Source: Scleromitrula shiraiana (lineage: Eukaryota > Ascomycota > Leotiomycetes > Helotiales > Sclerotiniaceae). Taken from it: a stretch of DNA of 64,000 nt. Of this stretch, positions 11,077 to 22,973 are shown one piece after another. Made by a program: the position numbers and the translations under genes. The notes under the pieces are model-generated. The model searched no databases and was not told the origin of the DNA. It was given only the letters and a program-made list of their open reading frames with translations. Where the stretch lies: positions 3,708,501 to 3,772,500 of the forward strand of contig JABELC010000001.1 of NCBI GenBank assembly GCA_028455995.1, written 5' to 3'. How positions within the stretch are numbered: the first letter of the stretch is position 1; every line of letters starts with the position of its first letter.

Positions 11077-14000
11077 TCAGAGTCCCGGAACATCAAATCC
11101 AGGGGCTTTTGGCCAGTTTCCTAACTTTCCAGGATCGCCACCGATTCTGATCCATTGACCTACGCTGGGTGTTGGGCCATCCAGCACAAAGACCATGTAC
11201 CAACCAGGTGGACAGACGTGGGCATTTGGCGGTGCTGTAAGGACACAAGTTCCATTTCCACCACAGCTTGCCTCAGGGAAGAGAGTTCTTTGTCCCATAG
11301 CATTACCATGAGTACTCACTACTGAAGCCAAGATAGAAACTCTCAGACCAGCCATCGAAGTGACGTTAGATGTAACGGCGAAAGAGACATTTTGGGAGTA
11401 TGTCCAGTCGCTACTGCTGAGGGTAAAGGTCGGACGAGGGAAGCCAGAGAGAATATAAGGAGGGGTAAAGACTTCCACGCGGTACTCCTCGGGGTGCACA
11501 CCGTCTTGAGGATCACTTCCTGAAACCATGACTCGACCATCGAGAAGTAAGATTGCTTCCGAATGATAGAGTCGTGCGACCGTCGTGTTTGCCAAGACGC
11601 TCATTCGAGAATTAATCGGTTTGCTGGGATCATATAGAATTGCATTGAGGTTTGGATCAGAACCAAGTCCAAACCCTGCTACACCGTGATGAGCTCCATT
11701 TAAAATGACATAGGTTCCGTCAGGAAGACCTGCCATACATGGCATTACGCGGCGTGAAGGCTAATTCGTTGTTAGTCAATCATGGTTTTGTTGAGTATAG
11801 TGCAATAAAACACAGCGTTAAGTTTCTTACCATTCTTTCAATAATCCAGGTAGGACTTTCCGCCTCGGGTTGCATAGAAACACAATTATCAATTGCAAAC
11901 CCACCACCCGGAGTACTACCACCACAGATGAGAACACTTAATGGATCTGTATAAGGAGCAAATTGAGGAAGTGACACCATAGCTCCCTCAAGGGGATAAT
12001 TCCGACCACCGTTGGGATCATTTACTGCACCAGGAATGTTGGGCAAGGTTTTGATTGTATCAAATGTGACTTCGTCAAGTATTCGAGCTTCATTATAATA
12101 GGCGATGAAAATACCGGAAGGAATAACAATCAAGAAGGGATACAGATTGTTTGGATCAGTACGAGCGAGGAAGTCTAGAGTTAGAACTGGCGCGCCTGTT
12201 GGAGGAAGGAGTTCTAACGATGGTTGAGCTGGCGAGTTTGAACCTATTTCCCCGCCAACGACTAGTATTGATCCATTCGCCTAGTGGTATCTTTAGTACA
12301 AATTGTATGTGAGCAAAAACCAAATTCGGAACATACCATGACCATAGCGGTAGGGTACCACCGAGCAACCTGGAGGTGTACTTCGTCGACATTTTCTTGC
12401 CAATCATTTTGACCCCATTCTCCTGGACTTCCATCGGGCCAATATAGTCGTACTCCATACGTAGACTCCTCAGACCACTAGTGATATCAAGAGTCAGTCA
12501 TATATAATCAATGTGTCAGCTCGAATGCTGGATATTGAGAGTAATGAAATGTAAATCCTACACCTCCCACATTAATCTGACGCCCAGCAATATCAGGTAA
12601 TATAAGACCGGCAGAACAAAAAACATCGGTTTTGACATGCATGGGTCTCCAAGCAAGCGAGAAATCGTCGATTGCTGTCAGATCTAATTCATAAGCACCA
12701 GTTGAGTTTGGCTCACCGGTGCCGAACTTTTCGACAAATGTTACTTTTCCGTTAATCATTTGAGAAGTGATCAGTGGAATACAAACACCGCCTATTAGTA
12801 AAGAATATTCTCCAGCATCTATGCCTGTTGGGAATGACCAATTATATAATGCTGGACCTTCCCACGAATAAAAAGACAGAAGACTGTCTCCACCACATAT
12901 GGTTGTAGAATTACCAGAACAAATAACGTCGCAACGTGACTCACTGACTAGAGATGCGCCAGCTACTATCATGTTCTCTACATCTCCGCAAACTAGTTCT
13001 TGTTAATACATCATGCAAGACTATCTATTCAGATATTCACTACTTACAGCATTGAGCCCCATATTCGAGACCAGCTGCATTGTACCCGAATGCTTGACAT
13101 TGCGTAAGACAACTTGTTACGGTATTATTATCTGTACTGATGATTTCATATGGAAATGTTCTGCTATCCCCTACGTTATCTCTAGTTTTACTTCGTCAGC
13201 TATTGTGACAACTACGAAACCTTATGGGCACACTGACTCAAGACATCCCTGATACTTCCATTCACCGGGCAAGTCTCTGTCCTGAACAGAAGGTGTTGGA
13301 GATACCTCCAAAGTACCATTGGAATAGATAGATAGTCTATTACCAGAGCCACATATCTCCGTTGCATTACCACTGCATGACATGTTGCAGTCCGCTGGTG
13401 ATGTTGCAAGAGTTCCACCATTTTCTATGATATTATCACAGAAGCATTGTGAGCCATATTCCATGCCTGCGATTTGATAATTGAGGTCAATACAAGTCGC
13501 CACACAGGACTCGACAGTGAGATTCTGACTGTCTGGATGTTGATATTTGAGAACACGAGTTGGACCATCAACCCAACAACCATCGTAGGTCCATCCGATG
13601 GGAAGATCAGCTACTAACGATGGGTTTGACGGCGGCGCTTCTCCGTTGAGTGTAGCATTCAATTGGTATACGGACAGTCTTCCACTGGCCCCACAATATT
13701 CCGAGCCATTACCTGCGCAAGGGAAGTTACAGTCTGTGTTTGGCGCAGCGATGGAGCCGCTAGAAAAAGCGTTTCCACAATAACCTTATCGAGATTTATG
13801 TCAGTTAATGATATGGTAGATAGTGATATGTAGAAAACTCACATTCTCGACCGTACTCTGTCCCGAAATATGTATATCCTATGCAGCTTGCCTCACATGA
13901 CTCAAGAGTCATGCTACTAGAAGCAGAGGACTTTGAAGCAAGTGCTCGAGCATCCGTGGCTTCTGTTTGGCAGCCGAAGAAGTTGTAGGTTCCGACTGTT

Positions 14001-15091
14001 TGCTGAATTGATGGGGTGCTCGTAGATGATGGTGATGATGGGGTATCGGTTGTAGTCGGACTCGAAACAATGGCACTGTTGTTAAAGTTATATACGTCAA
14101 GCCTATTGGCGCCACCGCAGAATTCAGAGGAGTTCCCAGAACACAATGTTGAGCAGCCAGAATTACCCTCAGGAGCTAAAGTGCCACCGCTAGATATAGA
14201 GTCTCCACACCCTAGAGATTATGGGTAAGCATTTCTGCAATTTCACAAATATGAGATATAGAAGTGAGAAGGCTTACAGCATTCCTGTCCGAATTCAACG
14301 CCAGCAAGAGTATAACCTGCAGTACCACAGGCAGATGTACAGATATCGACTGTCATGGTTGCTGAATCAGAGGTTGCGACTTGATATATCAGAACTCGAC
14401 CTCCTTGACCCTCACTATAGTGGCAATGTTAGTATAGTTAGAATAAGAAGAGTAAAGCATGCACAAGGTAACTCTTACGTGTAGCATCCAGAAAACTTCC
14501 AAAGATCAGAGCCAGGGTTAGTCTGAGGCGGAGCCTTGCCATTCCAGAAAAGATTCAATCTGCTTGGGCCACCACACGGCTGTGATTGATTTCCAGCACA
14601 TGCCATCTGGCAATCAGAAGTTACGGCAGGAACCGAACCAGTTGTTAAAGTGTTTCCGCAGTCTATAAGTATTAGATGTAGATAAGCGATCGAGATGAGG
14701 TTACAACATACAGCATTCCGAGGAATATTCTGTTCCTGCATAATTGAAATTTTTGGAAATACAGTATGCAATGCAGGAATCATCTGTCATATTTGCATTA
14801 TCTGTATACTGTGCATCGGTCAAAGTTCGACCGACATCCCTTGAGTATCATTAGTTATGTCATGCTTGAAAGTATGTAGCATAACGCGAATTATACATAC
14901 ACATAACATCCTTCAGATGTCCAGTTACCTGGCAGAGTTGAGGGGACCTTGAGGTCGACTTGTCTAGTATTGGCAGATGCAATAGGAAGAACAAGCTTAG
15001 AAGTATTAGCATATTGTCTAGAATCAAAGGGAGTACTTACTGCAGTGCATATAAGTGCCATGAAAGCACTCTGAGCATAGCTTCTGACCAT
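11077..15091 (-). CDS. Five-WSC-domain copper-radical oxidase (glyoxal oxidase-like, AA5)
   Basis: Secreted oxidase with five tandem WSC domains followed by a galactose/glyoxal-oxidase module. Eleven exons: 15091-14901, 14839-14712, 14662-14479, 14414-14278, 14211-13833, 13784-13234, 13170-13048, 12992-12562, 12477-12337, 12280-11831, 11760-11077; 1132 aa. Each WSC repeat shows the Cys pattern with ECxCG and a closing CGG/CGS-x-x-L. Introns repeatedly split the codon after the ECY/ECW/ECF cysteine, suggesting the repeats arose by exon duplication. The catalytic module keeps the radical Cys region ([11 protein letters not shown]), Tyr-His ([14 protein letters not shown]) and a late His ([12 protein letters not shown]). 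These enzymes oxidise aldehydes or alcohols to make peroxide. WSC domains probably bind wall glucan or other polysaccharide. Substrate is unknown. It appears intact, unlike the AA5 relative downstream. Confidence 0.93.
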
Positions 15092-17100
15092 GATTGCAAT
15101 AAGCAGTTCGAGACAGCAGAGAAGTGGAGAGATAGAATCCTTTACAATAGTTTTTTAAACACTTCCGTAGGTTGGAGGAGTTTGATTTGAGAAGAAATGA
15201 AAACAAAATGAGCTGCATATAAGAAGTGCATCCTGCTTGATATAGAAGGACCCTGCTTCCGTTTCCAGTCAACACTGTTTCATCACACAGAGATCTAATT
15301 TCAGAGTAATTTCAACTTTCGAGGAAAGAGAGATAGAAACTGCCTATCCTCGCCCTCTATCACGATGGTGTTCATCATTTTTGATAGAAATTTGTGTCAT
15401 ATTGCTTTGGAAGACCCAAATAGGATGAACGTTATATGCAGCTTGTGAAGTACAAGAAAGGTAAGCATTTCTAGAGCTGTCGGTAGCTGAGAATGACATT
15501 CCTGTTGTGTTGTACAAGGCTGGTTCTTGAATTCAACTATTGGATAAGAACTAGTGAGGAATCATTCAATGATCTCCCTCGAGACAGACGTGTCCTTAGA
15601 TAATTGTGAAGATTGAAATTCGCTGATAGAAAATGAAGAAAAGTGACAGTTCTCTCTCCATCTCTCTCTATTTTGACAGTAGATAGTACAATTAAGAATT
15701 GTTGAATTAATTGAGGGACTATTGCTGTAGCTACATGTAAAATCAATATTGCAAGCAGTACTATAGGAAGTTTTTTTTGTAGATGTTCTAACTTTTCAGG
15801 AGGTCAATGAGCCTGTAGAAACAATTGCACTAATAAGATGTAAACTTTAGGATGTACAAGTTATTTTTAGCATATTTTAGACCCTATCAATATGTCGTCT
15901 AACCTGGAACGAACTTATTGAAATTTCCCAACAATAAATAATGCCGGATTATCATCATCATAAACATCTAGCTATATGAACAATTGCTACAACTAATTGA
16001 CATATTTCATACAAATGTTTTCGTCTAGTACAACGAATTGATCTTGATACCCCCCCGAACTTTCCATCTCGAATATATGTTCAAAAGTAGGCGGGGAAAC
16101 GAGTTAGATGGCCATAGTTTTCGTTTGGCTGTATCTGTCAATTGTTTTACCTTTATAACAGAAATATATCTGCGATGGATCTGTGTTGCCATTATGGTCC
16201 AGTATGAAATGTCCATACCTTTCCATCCGTGCAACGGGTCATGAGCGGCTGCGATGCGGCGCCGGGAAAGTGGTACGAACACCTCCAGATATTAGGCAGA
16301 AGTATTCGAAGTAAGTCCCGGCAGGAAAAAGGATATCATCGTTGTAAGCCTCTGGCTCATTTTTGTTGTTCAGCTCAATCCTAATCGCCAAGGATACACA
16401 AATCGTCGAAGCCCACCGCCTCAGAGTTTAAGCTTTTTCCACACAATCTACAAATACAACATCCAGACATCCAGACATCCGGACTTGTGGCACGATATAT
16501 AGAGGACTAGAATCTGGACAAACAGGAATGTAGAATCATGAAAATGGGCCCGTCCTCTGATATAAAGTGATGAGCCAACATAATCAGGTAAGCTAGTTAG
16601 ATCGAGCCAGATGAGCGCCCTCAACAAGTCTACCGCATTTCTCAACCTAGGCCATGGAGAAATAATTATTTCTTTCTGTTTCGTGCTTTCTACCCCAATT
16701 TCAGTCTAAGTTATGAACGAAATTGGCGGGATGGCTAGGTCTAGACTCCGCCTATCATGAATAGATCATGTTATATTGATGAGGATTAAGTGTTTCATCA
16801 AACGGAGCCAATACTTGTTGCTATGGAAAGCCTTTCTTTATCGCCTCTATGCGCCCGCACGCTCTTACCGTTCCGCGCTTATGTGGAGGAGAAAGTTTAT
16901 TGGAATACGTTCTCTCAATAGTTTCTTTTTCGGTTTGGCAATGCCCGTGGGCTAGTGAGTTCAGCTGTATGAGGGTTACCAAATGAGTTCAGTGTATTTT
17001 GGCGGATTGCCTGACCAAGATGCCTGGCTTTATATTTTGGCCCGCTCTATAAAGATCATGTAAACAAGATTTGAACCGGATATTCCAACTATACATCAAA
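15092..17100. other. Gene-poor region between two secreted-protein genes
   Basis: Two kilobases without a supported gene. It includes the upstream region of the AA5 oxidase (minus strand) and the promoter of the Ser/Thr-rich gene. TATAAA at 17048-17053 lies 48 bp before its ATG. A short CCAGACAT direct repeat lies near 16462-16480. Open frames at 16025-16282 and 16448-16645 have no recognisable features. Confidence 0.55.
17048..17053 (+). promoter_or_regulatory. Candidate TATA box of the Ser/Thr-rich secreted gene
   Basis: TATAAA lies 48 bp upstream of the ATG at 17101, in the context ctctataaagatc. The spacing is short but acceptable for a highly expressed fungal secreted-protein gene. Confidence 0.4.
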
Positions 17101-18304
17101 ATGGCCAATATGAGGGCTTTACTTGCTATCGTTGCCATCATTTCGTCATCGGTCGTGGCATCGCCAGCTGTGCCGGTGAGTAGTCCAAGCATATCATCTA
17201 CTGCAACGAGTTCTACAACAACCAGTACTACGACGACAGTATCCACTTTATCGACTCATTCTACCAGCTCCGCGACCAGTATAAGCAGCTCAACATCCCC
17301 GACTCTAACCAAATCAACTTCATCAACCTCCTCTATTCTATCAACGGCAACATACTCCACAACGACTGTAATTTCATCGAGCGCAACATCATGTATCTCA
17401 ACAGCTGTAACTTCTTCGTCCGATTCTACGGCATTATTGGACCCTGTTAGTGATACAACAGAACCTGTTACATCGTCTTCTCCAACTCCTACTGTAACGT
17501 CAACTTTAATTGATGGGCCTTGCGCTGCACCATCACCAAATGTAAGATTCTTTATCATCTCGGCCCTCTCAAGTGTGGTCTCTTGCCATCTCAATTCTCT
17601 TGATCTTCAGCTTAAACACCAGGGGGTGTGCTCGTTCACTATCTTTCCTTTGAACAATTAGAATATCATATTAAATTATTCAGCTTGGGTTGAATATTTA
17701 GAACACTGTATTACCCAACTTCAAGTTAAGTATTACAATATTCTGATTGTTCAAATGAAAGGTGGTGAATTAATCACCACACCCCCTCATGGAAAAATAT
17801 TTTCGTTTACGCAAACGTACAAACAGATATTAACTAATCACTTAAACTTTATAGTCTTGCACGTTTTATACATGTCTTGAAGGAGTTATGGGCTGTGGTC
17901 CCAAAGGGTATCCAGTCTCCTATGGTACGAAGTATTGTCAAGCCTTTACGAATGATGCTGTCAACTTTACTGCTGCCGGGAAAACATGGGTTACCAACAC
18001 TATGCTTTGCCTTCAAAATGCATTGCGAAAGTTTGGACAAGGAACTTCCATTACCTGCCCAGCTTTGAAGATTTACGCATTTGGAACCCATGCCAACTGT
18101 TATGTTCAAAACGGACTTTGCACTTTGAACCCAAGCGACTGGGTAGAAATTGTGAAGGTTGTGGGTCCTCAAAATTTGTTCTCTAGCATGAATGCTGCTG
18201 CGGCCACACTTGGTGCATTTGGCCAATGTGTAAAGTTTTATGCTTGGATGACAGAGCAAGTACTTTGGGCGATGTATTGCCCCATACCCAATCCTTTCCA
18301 TTGA
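17101..18304 (+). CDS. Secreted Ser/Thr-rich protein with C-terminal Cys-rich domain (296 aa)
   Basis: Two exons, 17101-17541 and 17855-18304, joined in phase 0 by a 313-nt intron, unusually long for this window. The ATG at 17101 gives a clean signal peptide (MANMRALLAIVAIISSSVVA). Residues 25-140 are a Ser/Thr mucin-like stalk, likely heavily O-glycosylated. The last 150 residues form a compact domain with about nine cysteines (CLEGVMGCGPKGYPVSYG, TMLCLQNALRKFG, CALKIYAF-type core). No C-terminal hydrophobic tail is visible, so a GPI anchor is unlikely; the protein is probably released or wall-associated. I know no characterised function. The domain pattern recurs in my memory of fungal secretomes, but I cannot name the family with confidence. 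Effector or adhesin roles would be speculation. Confidence 0.8.
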
Positions 18305-19176
18305 GATACTGCAAAGTCAATTGTCGCTGGAGCGCATGTCATTCATTATTTTGAGGGTTGCAATATTGAGATTTTTGTTGGTTGCTTAGCATATTGGTAG
18401 AGTCATGTACGACGGAAATTCGCAATACGAAATATACAAGCATTTTCTCTGCTTATTGCATCATTCAATAGTCTGGGAGTAATCTACTTGAAGAACTATC
18501 AATAGTCCACAAGCAGAGTGAGAATTCTTAAGATATCAACCACTTTTGATCTTATCCAGAATAGGTTGCATATCTGCTCTATTTGTCTAACTCACAATCG
18601 GTCGTGTAGATTCCCCGTCGTTCTTTCTTGATTCTTATTGCCCAGAACACAATGGCATGTATTCTCCCAACCCACATAAGAAATGGCATACCAAAATATA
18701 CACTTCACTTAGAATTTGACTATAAATTCAACTTTTTATATTTTATTCTTATTTTTTAAAGATATGAAAATTTGAAATTCAATAATTGATATATTTCAAT
18801 TTAAAGAGAAACAAAATATGAATTTAGTTTTATATAGTCTTTTGAAAGATAGCGATTTGAATACTTTTTACAATTTTGGTGCTTTGGAGTGCCATTTCTT
18901 TTGTGGGTCGGGAGGTATTCTAACTAGAGCCCTATAAACAATCCTCAACATTGTCCAATAAGGCTTTCGCGCGAAAGAAATCTATTCTGGTGTGCCACAT
19001 CTTTGGGACGGCCTATGCCTCTTCGGACGCATGTTGCGATAATACATGACGAGGTTGCGTCGACATATATGTGCTGTAAAAACCCACAGCACACTTAATA
19101 ACGAGATACGGAGGCTTGAGCCTGCAAAGATGGAAATTTTTTCTCGCTTACACATTGTTGGAGCGTGGTATAATTC
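18305..19176. other. AT-rich spacer before the galactose oxidase remnant
   Basis: No gene is supported. Positions 18660-18860 are strongly AT-rich. The segment from about 18960 could contain unrecognisable 5' parts of the decayed galactose oxidase gene, but no continuous frame shows its signal peptide or domain start. Confidence 0.5.
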
Positions 19177-21092
19177 GTGAAAACCACACGGCGGGAAGGT
19201 GTTGGACATATGATCTTACCAATATCAAAGATTACCCGATACCGTTTGGGAAGGCAACCATTTGATACGACTTCAAGCGAGATCCAAATATCACCTCTGA
19301 TTGGTAACCATCGTCTTGAAGAGTTGCATTCTTGTTCCACTACCTCATACCATATATCTCGATATAGGGTCATCACAAAGTCTGAATGGCTTCACATATC
19401 TGCCACGGCAAGATAGTAGGCTTAATGGCAACATTGGAAAATACACTTTGTCTCTAAGCACATACAACGCAACATGGACTACAGTTGCATCCTCTACGTT
19501 TGTTGACGATGATTCGTTGAAATCTGTCAGTTTCTCGAACAGTGTAGCCCGCTATATTCGCCTTGTAGCTACTACTGAAGCTGGGAACCGCGGGAATTGG
19601 ACTTCAGCAGCTGAATTTGGTTATTCGATCGCACCAGATGCTGCTCTCTTGGGTTCATGGGGAGCTGTCATCACTATGCCTCTTTTACCCGCAGCAGGCT
19701 TCATTGAATATTCAAGTGGAGTTATTCAGACCTTTGCATCCTTCAAACCAAAAACTTTTGGTGGCGCAAATAGATACACCATTACAGCAACTTACAATCC
19801 CACTACTGGAGCTGTTTCGTCTGCAAATGTATCCAACACTGGACATGGTATGTTCTGTCCTGGAATGTCATTATTATTTGATGGAAGAGCCGTAATCACT
19901 GGTGGCGATGATGCCGACAAGACTAGCATCTTCACTTCATCATCAAACAGTTGGGTCGCTGGAGCAGGAATGCAGATTCCCAGAGGTTACCAATCAACAC
20001 AAACTCTCTCTGATGGGAGAATTTTCAACATTGGAGGTTCTTGGAGTGGTGGCTACGGAGGAAAGAACGGGGAAGTCTATGATTCAGTAGCCAATACATG
20101 AACAAAGTTGTCAAGCTGTCCAGTCGCGTCAATGCTTACTAATGATGCTCAAGGGGCTTTTTGAACGGATAATCATGGTTGGCTTTTTGCGTAGAAGAAC
20201 GGTTCTGTTTTCCAAGCCGGTCCAAGTAAAGCAATGAACTGGTATGGAACAATAGCATCTGGAACACAAGTCGCAGCTGAACTTCGAGCGTCTGATACTG
20301 ACTCTATGTGTGGAAATGCGGTGTTGTACTATGCCGTCAATGGGAAGATCTTCAGTGCTGGTGGATCTACTAGTTATCAAAGCTCGAATGCAACCAATAA
20401 CGTGCATCTAATCACGATTGGTTCACCAAATGTTGCGCCGACTGTTCAGACTTTTACATCGATGACCTACAAACGCGCATTCGCAAATAGCGTTGTCCTT
20501 CTCAACGGTAAAGTTATGGTCACAGGAAGACAGCCATACGCTGTTCCTTTCACTGACACCGATACTGTCTTGACTCCAGAACTATGGGATCCTACAACAC
20601 AAACTTTCACCATCTTGCCTTCTCATGCTATTCCAAGAACTTATTACAGTATTGCTCTTCTCATTCTTGATGGGAGAATTTTTACAGGTGGCGGCGGGCT
20701 TCGGCGGGCTTTGCGGTTTCTCATGCACAACAAACCATGCAGACACGCAAATCTATAGTCCTTCTTATCTCTTCAATTCAGACGGAACATTAGCCACTCG
20801 ACCAATCATTTCATCTATCACCGCCACTGTTGCTGTAGGAGGAACTGTCACGGTTGTGACATATACCGCTGTGACAAGTTTCTCTATCACTCGATATGGC
20901 TCGAGCACTCATACGGTCAACACTGATCAGCGACGTATTGCTCTAACGGCTGTCACGACAAGTGGCAATATATACACATTCACCATTTCTGCTGATCCTG
21001 GAATTGCTCTCCCAGAATACTGGATGTTTTGGGCTACGAACTCAGCAGGTGTTCCATCATTAGGTGCAACGGTGAAGATCACGTTGTATTGA
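19177..21092 (+). pseudogene. Decayed galactose oxidase (AA5_2 with F5/8-type domain)
   Basis: The frame from 19301 matches galactose oxidase in order: C-terminal half of the discoidin-like domain (FTYLPRQDSRLNGNIG), radical cysteine (GHGMFCPGMSLL), copper tyrosine (RGYQSTQTLSDGR), stacking Trp (GGSWSGG), and the late His block (STHTVNTDQRRI). It is broken by in-frame stops at 20099-20101 (TGA), 20162-20164 (TGA) and 20192-20194 (TAG). At two of them the family normally has Trp and at the third Arg. A perfect 10-bp tandem duplication at 20692-20711 then shifts the frame, and homology resumes in another frame (CTTNHADTQIYSPSYLF) to 21092. The copper-ligand His of the YH pair reads Tyr (TAC, 20645-20647). 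The N-terminal half of the binding domain is degenerate, with a probable shift near 19340, so the 5' end is approximate. Confidence 0.92.
20692..20711 (+). repeat. 10-bp perfect tandem duplication causing a frameshift
   Basis: CGGCGGGCTT occurs twice head to tail inside the conserved GGGGLCG segment of the galactose oxidase remnant. Removing one copy would bring the upstream and downstream homologous frames back together. This indicates a recent duplication inside the gene. Confidence 0.9.
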
Positions 21093-21664
21093 AGTTGTCT
21101 AAGGACCAATTAATGGAGTTGTACTTGGACTGTTTTTATGGTTAGTTAGCAAAGAATTAATCTTAATTTGATCGCCTGGACATTCCGTCTTGAGTTTGGC
21201 TTTGTTGTAACCATTAGGTGGTGAATTATTCAAATCATACCAACTAATCATAATTCTTGATAGTTTTGTTATTGTTGACCAATCGCATTCAGGCAAATTG
21301 TAAGCAATTACTCGGATAAATTAACTAATCATATTGCTCTAGTTAGTAATGATGCCATTCCGGGTTGCTGATTAAGTGAATTTGCGGCTCGATTAAATGT
21401 TTTGATTGGCTATGTTCAAGAACATCTTGTTATCAGTACTTCCGTAATGAGGGGTTATTAATCTCATTCCTAAGATGACGATATCTAGAAGTCCCATGGT
21501 GTAAAACGCCAAATATGCCGAATGGAGTGAATGGAGTTCAGGTCTTTGTTTCTAGTAGAAGTAATGTATATAAACGCCCGGTTTGTACTCTCTGTTCGCA
21601 TTCAACACTTTCGATTCCCTTTACATACAATACAATTCATCAACCAGCCCAGTAACATACAACA
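21093..21664. other. Promoter region of the catalase-related gene
   Basis: No gene is supported. A TATATAAA box at 21567-21574 sits 91 bp upstream of the ATG at 21665, followed by a pyrimidine-rich leader. Confidence 0.6.
21567..21574 (+). promoter_or_regulatory. TATA box of the catalase-related gene
   Basis: A perfect TATATAAA lies 91 bp upstream of the start codon. A CT/CA-rich leader follows it up to the ATG. Confidence 0.6.
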
Positions 21665-22681
21665 ATGCCTCTCCCATCTGACCCAGAAGTAGTGAAAGTT
21701 AGTAATGATTTGCTACATGAGTTCCAATCGTTATTCGGAAAGCATCCCGGACATCGTCCTGGTATAGTCCAAGCCTCTACACCGTCATCTCACAACACCA
21801 CTAAAATAGAAGCTAACTTACATCTTTAAACTTTAGCTCACGCGAAAGGTATCCTTCTAGACGGAACATTCACACCCACCTCTTTCGCATCCACTCTCTC
21901 TACAGCCCCCCACTTTAACGCACCCGCTACTCCTCTCCAAGTTCGTTTCTCGAACTCCACCGGAATTCCAGACATCCCAGATACATCACCAAATGCAGAT
22001 CCACGAGGTATTGCCATTCGATTCGTACTCGGTTTCCACAAACATACCGATATAATTGCGCATTCAACACCATACTTCCCCACACGCACAGGAGATGAAT
22101 TTCTTCAATTTCTCAGAGCAGCTGGAGCCAGTGGCCCTGATGTAGCACACCCAACACCAATTGAAAAATTCTTGGAAGCAAACCCCAAGGCGTTGGCCTT
22201 TGTGAAGGCTGAGAAGAAAATGCCTGTTAGTTTCGGAAAGGAACAATATTGGAGTGTCAATGCTTTCAAGACAATTGACAAAGATGGGAAGGAAAAGTTC
22301 ATTAGATATCAGGTCGTTCCTGTGGAGGGTGTAGAGCTCGCAAGTGAAGAAGCAAAAGAGGGATGGGGGAATGATTATTTGATTGAGGAGATTAAGGAGA
22401 GGGTTGGCAAGGGAGAGGTTGAGTTTAAACTAGTAGCGCAGATTGCAGAGGATGGAGATACAGTTGATAATGCTACTGTTCAGTGGCCCGAAGAGAGACA
22501 AGTTGTTGAATTAGGAAGACTCAAACTTCAAAAGATCTCGGAGGATAATGAGAAGGAGTCGAAGTATATCATCTTCGATCCCATTCCCAGAGTTGATGGA
22601 TTGGATGTCTCGGGTGATCCTTTGTTGGATGTTAGAGCGGGAGTTTATTTGATTGGTGGAAAGGAGCGAAGATCTGCTTGA
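21665..22681 (+). CDS. Catalase-related haem peroxidase (small SrpA-like, 313 aa)
   Basis: Small catalase-fold haem protein of the SrpA-like group, which uses peroxide to oxidise organic substrates. Two exons: 21665-21761 and 21837-22681. The 75-nt intron (branch GCTAAC) splits an Ala codon just before the distal histidine, giving the family signature HAKG at about residue 34. The core shows QVRFSNSTGIPD, DPRGIAIRF and TPIEKFL. The C-terminal segment IIFDPIPRVDGLDVSGDP ends in LLDVRAGVY, where the haem-ligating Tyr is expected. Length agrees with the family (about 300-350 aa), far shorter than true catalases. There is no signal peptide or clear peroxisomal tail (ends RRSA). It appears intact. 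Confidence 0.93.
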
Positions 22682-22718
22682 TTTGGGGTTTTTGTATTAG
22701 TTCACGAGTCTCTAGGTC

Positions 22719-22737
22719 TAAAAGTCTTGGACTTTTA
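22719..22737. other. 8-bp stem hairpin in probable 3' UTR
   Basis: TAAAAGTC, a 3-nt loop and GACTTTTA form a perfect hairpin 38 bp after the catalase-related stop codon. It could be a 3' UTR structure. Its role is unknown. Confidence 0.45.
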
Positions 22738-22973
22738 CCGCGAGAACCTTTCTAGATACAAATTATCATCGAATAGCTACCTAGCTCAGTTTTGTATCAA
22801 AGGCTCATGCAATCAGCCTCATTCTTCCAGATCAATTATTTATGACTCGACACAAAAATTGACATCTCAAATTTCTATTTATTTCCAATGAAGACGTGCT
22901 AATCTTAGAATCTCAGTTGTGAATCACCTGGTTCTGTCCTATGGCGGTACTCTTCTTTCCTTAAAGCATACGT

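Noticed and set aside
16989..17594. Minus-strand Val/Asp/Glu-rich frames opposite the Ser/Thr-rich gene
   Set aside because: They are the mirror of the Ser/Thr codon repeats (AGT/ACT read backwards as ACT/AGT), not a gene.
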